64,000 nucleotides of DNA, taken from CAINVV01 sp037140615 (GTDB taxonomy: Bacteria; Bacteroidota; Bacteroidia; Bacteroidales; Prolixibacteraceae). Under the pieces are notes generated by a model. The model ran no database searches, was not told the origin of the DNA, and worked only from the letters and a program-made list of their open reading frames with translations. Each line of letters begins with the position of its first letter. Positions within the stretch are counted from its first letter, which is position 1. Of this stretch, positions 32,899 to 42,326 are shown piece after piece. The stretch covers positions 1 to 64,000 of the forward strand of contig JBAXED010000003.1 of assembly GCA_037140615.1 (NCBI GenBank), given 5' to 3'. The translations under genes were made by a program, and so were the position numbers.

Positions 32899-34206
32899 CT
32901 ATGCGATTAGGATGTCGCCGTTGACATGTCCATTTTCATTGATTTCCTTTAACTTGACCAATCTTGTGCAATTCAGTAGCCCGGCATGGAAAGGCACTTC
33001 AACTCTGATGTAATTTTCAGTCCAGCCTTCGCAAAATTTTTTCTGAGATTGGTTTTCGAACAATACTGTCGCATTTCTTCCCAGATTGTTTACATAGAAC
33101 TTTTGAAGTTTATTGATGGATAGCTGAATCAATTGCTGTGTTCTGAACTTTCGATCTGAAATAGATACAACACCGCTAATTGAAAGGGCCTTGGTATTGG
33201 CACGTTCAGAATAGGGAAAGGCATGCAGCTGTGACACATCCAGCTCATTTATAAAATGATAGGCTCTTTCAAAAAGTTCATCCGTTTCACCATTCATCCC
33301 TGCAATAACATCTACCCCTATAAAAGCATGGGGAATTTGCTTTCTGATGGTATTCACGCGTTCCTGAAAAAGTTCAATATTGTAGCGTCTTTTCATAAGA
33401 GCCAGTACCTCATTGGTGCCTGACTGTAATGGAATATGAAAATGCGGTGCGATTCGTTGGGAATTTGCTACAAAGGAGATTATTTCATTGCTCAGCAGAT
33501 TTGGCTCGACAGAACCCATTCTGATCCTTGTAATCTCTTCGATTTGATCAAGGGCCTGCAATAGCTCAAAAAATGATTCTCCGGTACTTTTACCGAAATC
33601 TCCAATGTTTACACCTGTAAGATTGATCTCCTTTATGCCTTGGTCAACCAACCTTCTGGCCTCCTGAACAAGGTCGCCGATGGGTGGATTCCTGCTTTTG
33701 CCTCTGGCAAGGGGAATCGTGCAATAGGTACAGAAATAGTTGCAACCATCCTGAACTTTTAAAAAGCTCCGTGTTCTGTCACCATAGGAGGAGGAAGGTT
33801 GAAAATCTACTATTTCATTAAAGCTGCAGTCATGCACTTCTCCTTTTGGATGCTTCTCTAGATTCTCAAGAAATTTTGTGATGTTAAACTTGTCATTTGC
33901 TCCAAGAATTAAATCGACACCTTCAATTGAAGCAGCCTCTTCTGCCTTTAGCTGAGCATAACAACCAATCACAACAACAAAAGCAGCAGGATTTTGGCGT
34001 GTAGCCTGCCTGATCAAGGAGCGGCTTTTTTTATCAGCGGAATCTGTAACCGAGCAGGTGTTAATCACATATACATCAGCAATTTCCTTGAAATCAATCC
34101 TTTGGTACCCCAGATCCAGAAAAGAACGGGCAATGGTGGAGGTTTCTGAAAAATTTAGTTTACAGCCAAGTGTACCAAAAGCAACTTTTTTATCCGTATG
34201 ATTCAT
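32899..34206 (-). CDS. mtaB: tRNA t6A37 methylthiotransferase
   Basis: A radical-SAM methylthiotransferase that converts t6A to ms2t6A at position 37 of ANN-decoding tRNAs. In 435 residues the three parts are visible: the N-terminal UPF0004 domain with cysteines in LGCKLNFSE, NTCSVTDSADKK and IGCYAQ (auxiliary 4Fe-4S), the radical-SAM cluster CNYFCTYC (about 153-160), and a C-terminal TRAM region. The NTCSVTDSADKKSR form points to MtaB and not MiaB or RimO. It has its own promoter. Confidence 0.94.
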   Translation of the reverse strand: MNHTDKKVAFGTLGCKLNFSETSTIARSFLDLGYQRIDFKEIADVYVINTCSVTDSADKKSRSLIRQATRQNPAAFVVVIGCYAQLKAEEAASIEGVDLILGANDKFNITKFLENLEKHPKGEVHDCSFNEIVDFQPSSSYGDRTRSFLKVQDGCNYFCTYCTIPLARGKSRNPPIGDLVQEARRLVDQGIKEINLTGVNIGDFGKSTGESFFELLQALDQIEEITRIRMGSVEPNLLSNEIISFVANSQRIAPHFHIPLQSGTNEVLALMKRRYNIELFQERVNTIRKQIPHAFIGVDVIAGMNGETDELFERAYHFINELDVSQLHAFPYSERANTKALSISGVVSISDRKFRTQQLIQLSINKLQKFYVNNLGRNATVLFENQSQKKFCEGWTENYIRVEVPFHAGLLNCTRLVKLKEINENGHVNGDILIA

Positions 34207-34225
34207 GCAAATCTATTCGAGCCAA

Positions 34226-34233
34226 CAAAAGTA
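34226..34233 (-). promoter_or_regulatory. Bacteroidota -7 element for mtaB
   Basis: The minus strand reads TACTTTTG, an exact TAnnTTTG match, 20 bases before the mtaB start. Confidence 0.5.
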
Positions 34234-34266
34234 CGGATCTATACCTAATTCCAAAATCGAAAATTT

Positions 34267-35589
34267 CTACAGCAGATCGCTTGCCAACTCGGCCAAATAA
34301 CTTCTTTCCCCTTTGAGCAAATTGATATGGGCAAAAATATCCTGGCCTTTCATTCTATCTGTCAGGTAGGCCAACCCATTAGACTGCATATCAAGATAAG
34401 GAGAGTCAATTTGCTGGATATCACCGGTAAATACCATTTTTGTTCCTTCGCCGGCTCTTGTGATGATCGTTTTTACCTCATGCGGAGTGAGGTTTTGGGC
34501 TTCATCGATGATGAAATAACAGTTAGACAGACTTCGTCCGCGGATGAATGCCAGTGGACAAATAACCAGTCTGTCATCTTTTTGCAAATCTTCAATAACG
34601 TGGTGTTCATGCGTATGTGTGTCGAAACATCGTTTGATCACAGCAAGATTATCAAATAAAGGTTGCATATATGGCGATACTTTCTCTTCAGCATCCCCCG
34701 GTAGGAAGCCAATATCGCGGTTACTCAGGGCAACGATCGGTCTTGCCAGCATGATCTGATCATAAATGTTGTGTTGAGCAATTGCTGCTGCAAGTGCAAG
34801 GAGCGTTTTCCCTGTTCCTGCTTTGCCCGTCAGGCTTACCAGTTTGATCTCAGGATCCATCAGCGCCTGCAAAGAGAAGGTTTGCTCGGCATTTCTGGGT
34901 CGAATACCAAAGGCAATCTTCTTGTCAACCCGTTCCAATCTGGTGCGGAAGACATTGTAGTGAGCCAAAACACTGGCATGGGCACTTTTTAGAATGAAGA
35001 ATTCATTTGGAAAAGGTTTCTTTTCAATGCCCGATTCTTCTACTGAGATAAAATTATTCTCGTATAATTTGGCTATAGATTGTTCATCGAAATCCTTGAT
35101 TTCCCGAATACCCTGATAGAGTACTTCGATATCTTCAACCTTGTCGTTTTTATAATCCTCAGCCTCAACTTGAAGTGATTTGGCTTTGATTCTCAAATTG
35201 ACATCCTTGCTTACCAGGATAACCTTTCGCGTAGTATGCTTGTCCCGCAGGAATTCTGCAATGGCCAAAATCCGGTGATCCGGAATATCCTCACGGAATG
35301 AGGCTTTAAGCTGATCAGAATAAGGCTTCCCTAGCTCAATGTAAAGCTTTCCTTTACCCTGTCCCAAATTTATTCCTTTGTCGATAGGGGTTTTCCCTAC
35401 CAACTCATCAAGAATTCTGACAAACTGCCTGGCTTGAAAATTGATTTGATCATCACCTCGCTTAAATTTGTCCAACTCCTCAAGAACAGTAATTGGAATG
35501 ACAACATCATTGTCTTCGAAATTGTAAATGCATTCACTGTCGTGCAGAATGACATTGGTATCAAGAATAAAAGTTTTTGGCCGCTTCAT
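34267..35589 (-). CDS. PIN-PhoH fusion protein (PhoH-like ATPase)
   Basis: A 440-residue protein with an N-terminal PIN nuclease domain (about 1-145; acidic residues in FILDTNVILHD, LEELDKF and LVSKDVNLR) joined to a PhoH-type ATPase/helicase domain. Walker A is GKAGTGKT (about 254-261) and Walker B is IIDEAQNLT. PIN-PhoH proteins from mycobacteria have been reported to be RNA helicase-ribonucleases; the same role in RNA turnover is likely here. Length is normal for the Bacteroidota and Firmicutes YlaK-type proteins. It is divergent from folC. Confidence 0.9.
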   Translation of the reverse strand: MKRPKTFILDTNVILHDSECIYNFEDNDVVIPITVLEELDKFKRGDDQINFQARQFVRILDELVGKTPIDKGINLGQGKGKLYIELGKPYSDQLKASFREDIPDHRILAIAEFLRDKHTTRKVILVSKDVNLRIKAKSLQVEAEDYKNDKVEDIEVLYQGIREIKDFDEQSIAKLYENNFISVEESGIEKKPFPNEFFILKSAHASVLAHYNVFRTRLERVDKKIAFGIRPRNAEQTFSLQALMDPEIKLVSLTGKAGTGKTLLALAAAIAQHNIYDQIMLARPIVALSNRDIGFLPGDAEEKVSPYMQPLFDNLAVIKRCFDTHTHEHHVIEDLQKDDRLVICPLAFIRGRSLSNCYFIIDEAQNLTPHEVKTIITRAGEGTKMVFTGDIQQIDSPYLDMQSNGLAYLTDRMKGQDIFAHINLLKGERSYLAELASDLL

Positions 35590-35794
35590 GGTTCAGATCA
35601 TGTTAACTAAGACAATTTCAGGCCTTCTGCTATCAGAATACGGATCAAATTCCATGTTCATGAGCTATCAGACAGGCCCGGGTAACCCACCTCTATGGTG
35701 GCGCTTAAAGATAATATTAAAACAAAATGGTGATAGTTTTGGAGAAAGGTTTTTTACATCTTTGTATCTACATTTTGTTAGCAAAGTTTAAAGA
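35590..35794. other. Divergent PhoH-folC intergenic region with short hairpins
   Basis: No gene seen. It holds a CCACC-TCTAT-GGTGG hairpin at 35687-35701, a GGGTAACCC palindrome at 35680-35688 and a direct repeat GCTATCAG at 35629-35636 and 35664-35671. It matches no RNA family that I recognise. It should contain both divergent promoters. Confidence 0.45.
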
Positions 35795-37093
35795 ATGGAA
35801 TACAAAGAGGTGCTTGAGTATTTGTACGAACAATTACCTTATTACCAACGAAAAGGGCCTGCCGCTTACAAAGGGAGCCTTGACAATACGCTCGCATTGG
35901 ATATTCTGTTTGGACATCCGCACAACAAATTTCCGAACGTTCACATAGCCGGCACAAACGGCAAAGGTTCTGTCTCTCACATGCTGGCTGCCATCTTACA
36001 TGAAGCAGGATACAAAACTGGCTTGTATACTTCACCGCATCTCAAAGATTTCAGGGAAAGAATTAGGGTCAATGGAGAGATGGTTCAGGAGTCTTTCGTG
36101 ACAGATTTTGTGAAACGTTTTCTGGATATGAATGAAAGTAAAGGTCTGGAGCCCACATTCTTCGAGCTGACAGTATTGATGGCGTTCGATTATTTTGCAT
36201 TTCAAAATGTTGATATCGCAGTCATAGAAGTTGGATTGGGCGGCAAGCTTGATTCTACAAACATAATCATGCCATTGGTGTCTGTTATCACAAACATTAG
36301 TTTGGATCACACCGCTTTGCTTGGCGATTCTTTGGGACGGATTGCCCTCGAAAAAGCTGGAATAATTAAACCTTTCATCCCGGTTGTCATTGGAGAGACG
36401 CATCCCCAAACCTCAATAATTTTTCAGGGGAAAGCCAAAGAAAATAATTCAGAAATACTTTTTGCAGACCAGACACTTCGAGCCGACTATTCCATGGTTT
36501 CCCTTGATCAGAAGCAGATTTTTAATATTAAGAATAGTGAAGGAATATTGTTCGAAAATCTCCGCCTCGACCTTCTTGGTAAATATCAGTCCAAAAATGT
36601 CTGTACGCTTTTGTGTGCCATTCAGGAGTTAAAAAGGAAAGGTTGGAATATTTCAGAATCACATATTCGGAGTGGATTGGAAAATGTTTGCGGATTAACC
36701 GGATTGTCGGGTCGTTGGCAAACAATTGGTGCTAATCCGCGGATAATTTGCGATACTGCACATAACGAAGCCGGTATCAGGGAGGTGGTTTCGCAATTGA
36801 GGCAGCTCTCCTACAAAAAACTTCATTTCATAATCGGCATGGTTAGCGACAAGGACATTGCCGGCATTTTGGCACTTCTACCCAAAGAGGCCGTATACTA
36901 TTTCACCAAAGCATCCATTCCCAGGGCCCTTTCGGAGCATCAATTGATGCAAATGTCAACTTTTTTTGGATTGAATGGGGCTGCTTATGAGGACGTTCCT
37001 TCAGCACTACAGGAGGCAAAAATGTATGCAGACCCAGATGATTTGATCTTTGTTGGAGGAAGTACATTTGTTGTGGCAGAAGTTATTCCGTAA
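35795..37093 (+). CDS. folC: Folylpolyglutamate synthase / dihydrofolate synthase
   Basis: Adds glutamate to dihydropteroate and to folates, using ATP. The 432-residue Mur-ligase-fold protein has the P-loop GTNGKGSVSHMLA (about 50-62), TSPHLKDFRERI, EVGLGGKLDSTN and NISLDH, and a C-terminal domain with CDTAHNEAG. Length is normal. One protein probably does both activities, as is usual in bacteria with a single folC. Confidence 0.94.
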   Translation: MEYKEVLEYLYEQLPYYQRKGPAAYKGSLDNTLALDILFGHPHNKFPNVHIAGTNGKGSVSHMLAAILHEAGYKTGLYTSPHLKDFRERIRVNGEMVQESFVTDFVKRFLDMNESKGLEPTFFELTVLMAFDYFAFQNVDIAVIEVGLGGKLDSTNIIMPLVSVITNISLDHTALLGDSLGRIALEKAGIIKPFIPVVIGETHPQTSIIFQGKAKENNSEILFADQTLRADYSMVSLDQKQIFNIKNSEGILFENLRLDLLGKYQSKNVCTLLCAIQELKRKGWNISESHIRSGLENVCGLTGLSGRWQTIGANPRIICDTAHNEAGIREVVSQLRQLSYKKLHFIIGMVSDKDIAGILALLPKEAVYYFTKASIPRALSEHQLMQMSTFFGLNGAAYEDVPSALQEAKMYADPDDLIFVGGSTFVVAEVIP

Positions 37094-37172
37094 GCATTTT
37101 TTTTTTATTTTCACCTAATTAATTGATCCTGTTCTCAGGACCATCGACCAACGACTAAACAACTTCACAATC

Positions 37173-38624
37173 ATGGAAACTCCCAAGAATTTCACGCGAA
37201 GGGAATTTGTTGGTACCACAGCTGCCACTGCAGCCGGTATGACCATTCTTCCCAGTCAGGTAGTCAGCGGATTAGGACACAAGGCGCCCAGCGACAAACT
37301 CAATATTGCAGGCATTGGGGTAGGAGGAAAGGGTCAGGTAAACCTGAAAAATATGAGTTCAGAAAATATTGTTGCCTTGTGTGACATTGACTGGAACTAT
37401 GCAGCCAAAACTTTCAATCAATATCCTTTAGCCAAAAAATTCATGGATTTTCGCATCATGTTCAGTGAGATGCACAAGGACATTGATGCAGTGATGATTG
37501 CGACACCTGATCACACCCATGCAGTTTGTGCACTTGCTGCCATGCAACTTGGAAAACACGTTTATGTTCAAAAACCACTAACCCATACTGTTTATGAATC
37601 CAGAATGCTGCTGGAGGCTTCCAGGAAATACAAAGTAGTTACCCAAATGGGGAATGAAGGACACAGCAGCGATACAGTTGCCGAAGTTTGCGAATTAATT
37701 TGGAGTGGTGCTATTGGAAATATAGATAAGGTGGATGCCTGGACTGATCGTCCGATCTGGCCGCAAGGATTGACACGCCCACCACAGGGAATGTGGCTTC
37801 CTGAAGGTATCAACTGGGACCTTTTTATTGGTCCGGCGGTTATGCGTCCCTATCATTCAGCTTATCATCCATGGAACTGGAGGGGTTGGTGGGATTTTGG
37901 TACCGGTGCTCTTGGCGATATGGCTTGTCATGTGCTGGACATCGTTTTTGCAGCTTTAAAATTGGGTCATCCGGCTTCGATAGAGGCTTCTTCTTCAGTG
38001 TTTAACAACGAAAGTGCGCCCAATTCATCGCTGATAAGGTACAACTTTCCTGCACGGGCAAATGTTGGTAAACTGAAAATGCCTGAGGTCGATGTCACCT
38101 GGTATGATGGCGGATTGCTTCCTGCCCGTCCAGTCAGTCTGCCGGATGGGAAGGAGCTGGGGCAGGGCAAAAACGGTGTGATCTTTCATGGCTCAAAGGG
38201 GACGCTGGTTTGCGGTAATTACGGAAGTGGATACAAACTTCTGCCCGAGGAGAAATTTGCAAAACTTGTTAAGCCACCAAAGACTCTTCGAAGAATTGAA
38301 ATCCATCACGAGATGGACTGGGTTCGTGCATGCAAAGAATCACCCGAAAGCAGGGTTCTGCCTTTATCAAATTTTGAATATGCCTGTCCGCTCAATGAGA
38401 TGGTGGTTATGGGAAATCTCGCAGTGCGCATGCAAGGGCTGCAAAAGAAGCTGAAATGGGATGGTGAGAATATGACCTTCACAAACTTATCAGATAATGA
38501 TAAGATTTCGGTTTCCACCGGAATTACCGGCACTGAGCCTAAAACATTGGAATTGAATGCCAAACAGTTCGCTGCAGAGTTGGTTAAAACTAACTACCGG
38601 GATGGTTGGACACTGAAGGTTTAA
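37173..38624 (+). CDS. Tat-exported Gfo/Idh/MocA-family oxidoreductase
   Basis: A 483-residue NAD(P)-dependent oxidoreductase-like protein. A twin-arginine signal (TRREFVGTTAATAAGM, residues 8-23) predicts export, probably folded with its cofactor. Then comes a Rossmann fold (IAGIGVGGKGQVNLKNM), the ATPDHTHA block, and QKPLTH in place of the family's EKPxx. The C-terminal alpha/beta domain includes HPWNWRGWWDFGTGALGDM (19 residues). This exported subgroup is abundant in Bacteroidota and Planctomycetota. Members are linked to glycoside processing by oxidation chemistry, but the substrate here is unknown. Confidence 0.88.
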   Translation: METPKNFTRREFVGTTAATAAGMTILPSQVVSGLGHKAPSDKLNIAGIGVGGKGQVNLKNMSSENIVALCDIDWNYAAKTFNQYPLAKKFMDFRIMFSEMHKDIDAVMIATPDHTHAVCALAAMQLGKHVYVQKPLTHTVYESRMLLEASRKYKVVTQMGNEGHSSDTVAEVCELIWSGAIGNIDKVDAWTDRPIWPQGLTRPPQGMWLPEGINWDLFIGPAVMRPYHSAYHPWNWRGWWDFGTGALGDMACHVLDIVFAALKLGHPASIEASSSVFNNESAPNSSLIRYNFPARANVGKLKMPEVDVTWYDGGLLPARPVSLPDGKELGQGKNGVIFHGSKGTLVCGNYGSGYKLLPEEKFAKLVKPPKTLRRIEIHHEMDWVRACKESPESRVLPLSNFEYACPLNEMVVMGNLAVRMQGLQKKLKWDGENMTFTNLSDNDKISVSTGITGTEPKTLELNAKQFAAELVKTNYRDGWTLKV

Positions 38625-38709
38625 TTATATCTTAAAAATTTTCATCCTCACTGTTCTATTCATTTTCACATTAACATATTTTCATATTTTCACATTAGCA
38701 TATTAGCCA
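38625..38709. repeat. Short CATATTTTCA-type repeats before the BASS gene
   Basis: ATTTTCACATTAACATATTTTCATATTTTCACATTAGCATATTAGCC is the gist of 38660-38707 (cited here as overlapping 9-10 base units TTTTCACATTA and CATATTTTCA): each unit occurs two to three times. Confidence 0.5.
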
Positions 38710-39675
38710 ATGAACAACTCTCTCGAAATTCTTGACCATGTCAGGCTCAATTTTTCACCATCAGGCCTGTTGTTTTTAAATATCACTCTTGCATTTGTGA
38801 TGTTTGGTGTGGCACTTGATATTAAATTGGAGCATTTTACCAATCTTTTAAAGAAGCCAAAACCTGCCATTACCGGATATGTGAGTCAGACATTTCTGTT
38901 GCCTGCCTTTACTTTCCTATTGGTAATTCTCCTCAATCCATCACCCACGATTGCCCTTGGAATGATCATGGTAGCTGCCTGCCCGGGAGGGAATATCTCC
39001 AATTTCATCAGTTCGATGGCAAAGGGGAATGTTGCACTTGCAGTAAGTTTAACCGCAATTTCAACTTTGACTGCCATCTTTTTTACTCCTTTTAATTTTG
39101 CTTTCTGGGGCAATCTTTACATTGATTTTTACAATGCCCATGGTGCAGCTGGATTGGTTAGGCCACTTGAAATTGATACCTTTCAAATGTTTCAGACAGT
39201 TTTCATTTTATTGGGAATACCTGTTTTGTCAGGGCTGTTTGTTCAGTATAAATTTCCCAAGCTGACACAAAAAATCAAAAAGCCGATTAACAAAGGATCT
39301 CTTGCTTTTTTTGTCATTATGGTGATTTCAATGCTTGCAGCCAATTTTTCTCAATTTATGGCCTACATTCATCTGGTATTCTTTTTTGTCTTGCTGCAAA
39401 ACGGTTTGGCGATGCTTACAGGTTATTTATTTGGTGCCCTGCTAAAATGTGATCAAAGGGACCGGCGAACATTGGCCATTGAAACAGGTATTCACAATTC
39501 CGGTCTGGCCTTGGCACTTCTCTTTAATCCAAAGATTTTCCCGCCTGAAATGGAGCTGGGAGGGATGGCTGTCATTGCTGCCTGGTGGGGAATCTGGCAC
39601 ATTATCAGCGGACTGGGCATTGCATGGTATTGGTCACACAAACCATTGAAAGTATCTTATGAAGCGGTGGTCTAA
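38710..39675 (+). CDS. Bile acid:sodium symporter family protein
   Basis: A 321-residue inner-membrane protein of the BASS/SBF superfamily with about nine or ten hydrophobic segments. Visible are GVALDIKLEHF after helix 1, ACPGGNISNFISSMAKGN (about 91-108, the sodium-binding crossing region) and IETGIHNSGLALALL (about 257-271, the second crossing). Substrates in bacteria include pantoate, sulfated compounds and other organic anions; this one is not assigned. Its end overlaps the following acyltransferase gene by 17 bases in another frame. Confidence 0.87.
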   Translation: MNNSLEILDHVRLNFSPSGLLFLNITLAFVMFGVALDIKLEHFTNLLKKPKPAITGYVSQTFLLPAFTFLLVILLNPSPTIALGMIMVAACPGGNISNFISSMAKGNVALAVSLTAISTLTAIFFTPFNFAFWGNLYIDFYNAHGAAGLVRPLEIDTFQMFQTVFILLGIPVLSGLFVQYKFPKLTQKIKKPINKGSLAFFVIMVISMLAANFSQFMAYIHLVFFFVLLQNGLAMLTGYLFGALLKCDQRDRRTLAIETGIHNSGLALALLFNPKIFPPEMELGGMAVIAAWWGIWHIISGLGIAWYWSHKPLKVSYEAVV

Positions 39676-40993
39676 AGGATACGAAGCTTTGAGGACTTAT
39701 GTGCGTTTTGCCTTTTGGCTTACGCACAAGAGAATTGTTGTGGTCGGCCGAGAGTTGATACCCAAAGACGTGCCTGTCATTTTTGCTGCCAACCACCAGA
39801 ATGCTTTGATGGATCCTTTGGCTATATCCTGTACGAATCCACTGCAAACATTGTGGTTGGCGCGGGCTGATATTTTTAAAAGTAAGTTGGCCAGGCCGGC
39901 ATTAAAGTTTATGAAGATGGTCCCTATTTACCGCATCAGGGATGGGAAGGAAAATCTAACCAACAACGAGCTTATATTTGACCAGGTTACCGAAGTACTT
40001 GAGAATAAGGATTCAGTTGCACTTTTCCCAGAGGCCGCACATTCAGGCAAGAGGCAGATGCTTCAACACAAAAAGGCCATTCCACGTATTGCCCTTGAAG
40101 CAGAAGATAAAAACAATTTTCAGCTTGGACTCCAAATAGTTCCGGTTGGCATCTATTATGATCATTACTGGAGATTTAACCGTACTCTGGTCGTGGAGTA
40201 TGGTCAACCCATTGGGATAGGAGGGTATCAGAGACGCTATGCCGAGAATCCACAAAATGCAATGATAACTCTGCGGGATGAAATTCATGAAAAGCTTGAA
40301 CCTCTTACGTTACAGATAAATAGTAAAGAGCTTTACAAGGATTATGAAGATATTCGCATGGTTTCCGGAGAAGAGTATTCCCATTATAAATTTTTTAGTA
40401 AAAACGCAACCTTGCAACAACTTTGGGCAGATAAGGAACTAATTGCCAAAATTGAGAAAATGGAAGTGGATCAATTCGAAAGTTTTGATCAGCTTAGAAG
40501 AAAGACAATAGCCTATGTGGAAGGACTCAAAGCCGCTGGATTTAAAAACCATCAGCTAGTCAAGGCCAATCATACTTCATTTGCCAAACTATTGCTACAG
40601 TTCGGTTTTGCAATCCTTACTCTTCCGTTATTGGTCTTTGGTATTCTCTTTAACTTCATTCCATATTATTTTCCCAGAGTAGTCCTTACCAGGAAAGTCA
40701 AAGATCCGGCCTTTCTCAGTACCTTCATCTTCGTCTCAGGTTTGGTGCTTTTCCCACTTTTTTATATTCTGGAATGTGTTTTGACAGGTCTGCTATCCGG
40801 TTTACCCTGGCTTGGTTTCGGGATACTTTTCTTCCTGCCATTTGCTGGAAAGGCAGCCTTCAACCTGCTAGAATTTGATTACAATCTGATTCAGGTCATC
40901 AGACTAAAATCATTTTTTCGCGTAACCTTTCAAAAGCTGAATAAGCTGCGATCAAATATTCTGGAATTTGTAGTGAAAAATCTGGCTCACTAA
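39659..40993 (+). CDS. Membrane glycerophospholipid acyltransferase (PlsC-like) with C-terminal membrane domain
   Basis: A 444-residue acyltransferase. The N-terminal half holds the HX4D motif HQNALMD (about 46-52) and FPEAAHSG (about 122-129), the PlsC blocks. The C-terminal part (about 310-420) has three or four hydrophobic helices, so the enzyme is membrane-embedded. It is overlapped by the BASS gene by 17 bases, implying coupled translation. This is the third acyltransferase in the window (with 26709 and 31170). It may acylate lysophospholipid or glycerol 3-phosphate; the acceptor is not assigned. Confidence 0.85.
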   Translation: MKRWSKGYEALRTYVRFAFWLTHKRIVVVGRELIPKDVPVIFAANHQNALMDPLAISCTNPLQTLWLARADIFKSKLARPALKFMKMVPIYRIRDGKENLTNNELIFDQVTEVLENKDSVALFPEAAHSGKRQMLQHKKAIPRIALEAEDKNNFQLGLQIVPVGIYYDHYWRFNRTLVVEYGQPIGIGGYQRRYAENPQNAMITLRDEIHEKLEPLTLQINSKELYKDYEDIRMVSGEEYSHYKFFSKNATLQQLWADKELIAKIEKMEVDQFESFDQLRRKTIAYVEGLKAAGFKNHQLVKANHTSFAKLLLQFGFAILTLPLLVFGILFNFIPYYFPRVVLTRKVKDPAFLSTFIFVSGLVLFPLFYILECVLTGLLSGLPWLGFGILFFLPFAGKAAFNLLEFDYNLIQVIRLKSFFRVTFQKLNKLRSNILEFVVKNLAH

Positions 40994-41009
40994 ACTCACG
41001 CTTCCGCTC

Positions 41010-42080
41010 TTACAAATTGGCGGAAAGTTCCATTTTCAACTCATCAATAAGCACCTTTACTGAAACAATCTCTGTACAACGATAAGCGTTGGCTCCTGCA
41101 AATACAAAAGAGTTGAGCAATAAGCCTTTTGATGCATCTGTCAGAACTTTTGCGATACAGTAGGGAGCGACGCGTGGATTACAAGATCTCAGACAGTGAT
41201 GAGGGCATTTGAAAGGTATGGTTTCACCTTTTAAGACCCTTTGAGTAAATTCATTGCGAATGACCCTTCCTGGTAATCCCACCGGACTGTTGATTATGCC
41301 AATATCTTCCTTTTTTGCAGTGATATAGGCCTGTTTAAAATCTTCGTGGACATCACATTCGTCTGTGCAGACAAATCTGGTAGCCATTTGAACCCCGGCT
41401 GCACCAATTTTTAAAAACCTTGCAATATCGGCTCCATCCCAAATACCACCTGCCGCAATCACAGGAATATTTTCATCCAGCGTAGCTATGAATTCGACCA
41501 ATTCTGTCACTAATTCTTCCAGAGTCTTCGTTTTTTCGTTCAGGATATCATCATAGGAGAATCCCAGATGACCGCCTGCCAAGGGACCTTCAAGGATTAC
41601 AGCGTCTGGAATTTTGTTGTAATTCTGTTTCCACTTTCTATATATAATATTAAAAGCCCTTGCAGATGAAACAATTGGGATCAACTTGATATTTGACCCT
41701 TCTGTTAATTTTGGGAGATCCAAAGGGAGGCCGGATCCGCAAATAATCAGATCCACGGCTTCTTCGACACAAACCTTTACAAATTCTTCATAGTTAGACA
41801 AAACAACCATGACATTCACCCCCAGAATTCCTCCTGATTGTGAACGTGCTTTTCGGATAGAAGTTCTCAACCCTTCGTTGTTGATCTCTACAAATTTTGA
41901 GGCCGAAGCATTTTCATATCCTCCTAATCCGACACTGGCAATAACTCCAGCGCATCCTTCATTCGCTACTGCTGAAGCCAGATTTGCTCCCGAAACCCTA
42001 ACACCCATGCCTCCCTGTATGATAGGGGGGCAAATGCTCAGGTCTCCAATCTGCAATATTGGTAAATCTTGTTTTGACAT
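41010..42080 (-). CDS. Nitronate monooxygenase / 2-nitropropane dioxygenase family flavoprotein
   Basis: A 356-residue FMN-dependent TIM-barrel protein. Visible are IQGGMGVRVSGANLASAVAN (about 20-39), GVNVMV, ICGSGLP, the phosphate-binding AAGGIWDGADIARFL block and QMATRF. A C-terminal cluster of cysteines (KCPHHCLRSCNPRVAPYC) is unusual in plain NMO proteins and resembles a Bacteroidota/Clostridia subgroup, perhaps binding a metal. FabK-type enoyl-ACP reductase is related, but the cysteine-rich tail and lack of fab neighbours make that less likely. Substrate unknown. Confidence 0.82.
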   Translation of the reverse strand: MSKQDLPILQIGDLSICPPIIQGGMGVRVSGANLASAVANEGCAGVIASVGLGGYENASASKFVEINNEGLRTSIRKARSQSGGILGVNVMVVLSNYEEFVKVCVEEAVDLIICGSGLPLDLPKLTEGSNIKLIPIVSSARAFNIIYRKWKQNYNKIPDAVILEGPLAGGHLGFSYDDILNEKTKTLEELVTELVEFIATLDENIPVIAAGGIWDGADIARFLKIGAAGVQMATRFVCTDECDVHEDFKQAYITAKKEDIGIINSPVGLPGRVIRNEFTQRVLKGETIPFKCPHHCLRSCNPRVAPYCIAKVLTDASKGLLLNSFVFAGANAYRCTEIVSVKVLIDELKMELSANL

Positions 42081-42326
42081 TTGGCTATGAATTTTGTTAA
42101 TAGTCGCCTAAATAACAATATTATTATTCAGGATGCCAAATGATTTAAGTAAATCATGTTGTAAAACAACTTCACGCTACGGTATCACATTTCTGCAATA
42201 ACCTGTATATCAATGTCTAAAAGTTATATTGTTATACTTCTGGCTGTAATTCTCAAACAGCGATTCGTACCACTGTTTTTTGATTATGCTTCCTTAATAA
42301 TGGATGATTTGATAAATTTAAGGAGC

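Noticed and set aside
35528..35791. An 87-codon plus-strand frame spanning the PhoH start and the PhoH-folC gap
   Set aside because: It overlaps the PhoH N-terminus in antisense and the folC promoter region; no conserved features.
35590..35794. TPP, THF or SRP RNA in the PhoH-folC gap
   Set aside because: None of the conserved core sequences of those families is present on either strand.
41010..42080. FabK-type enoyl-ACP reductase as the identity of the FMN protein
   Set aside because: No fatty acid synthesis neighbours and an extra cysteine-rich tail not found in FabK; the broader NMO family call is safer.
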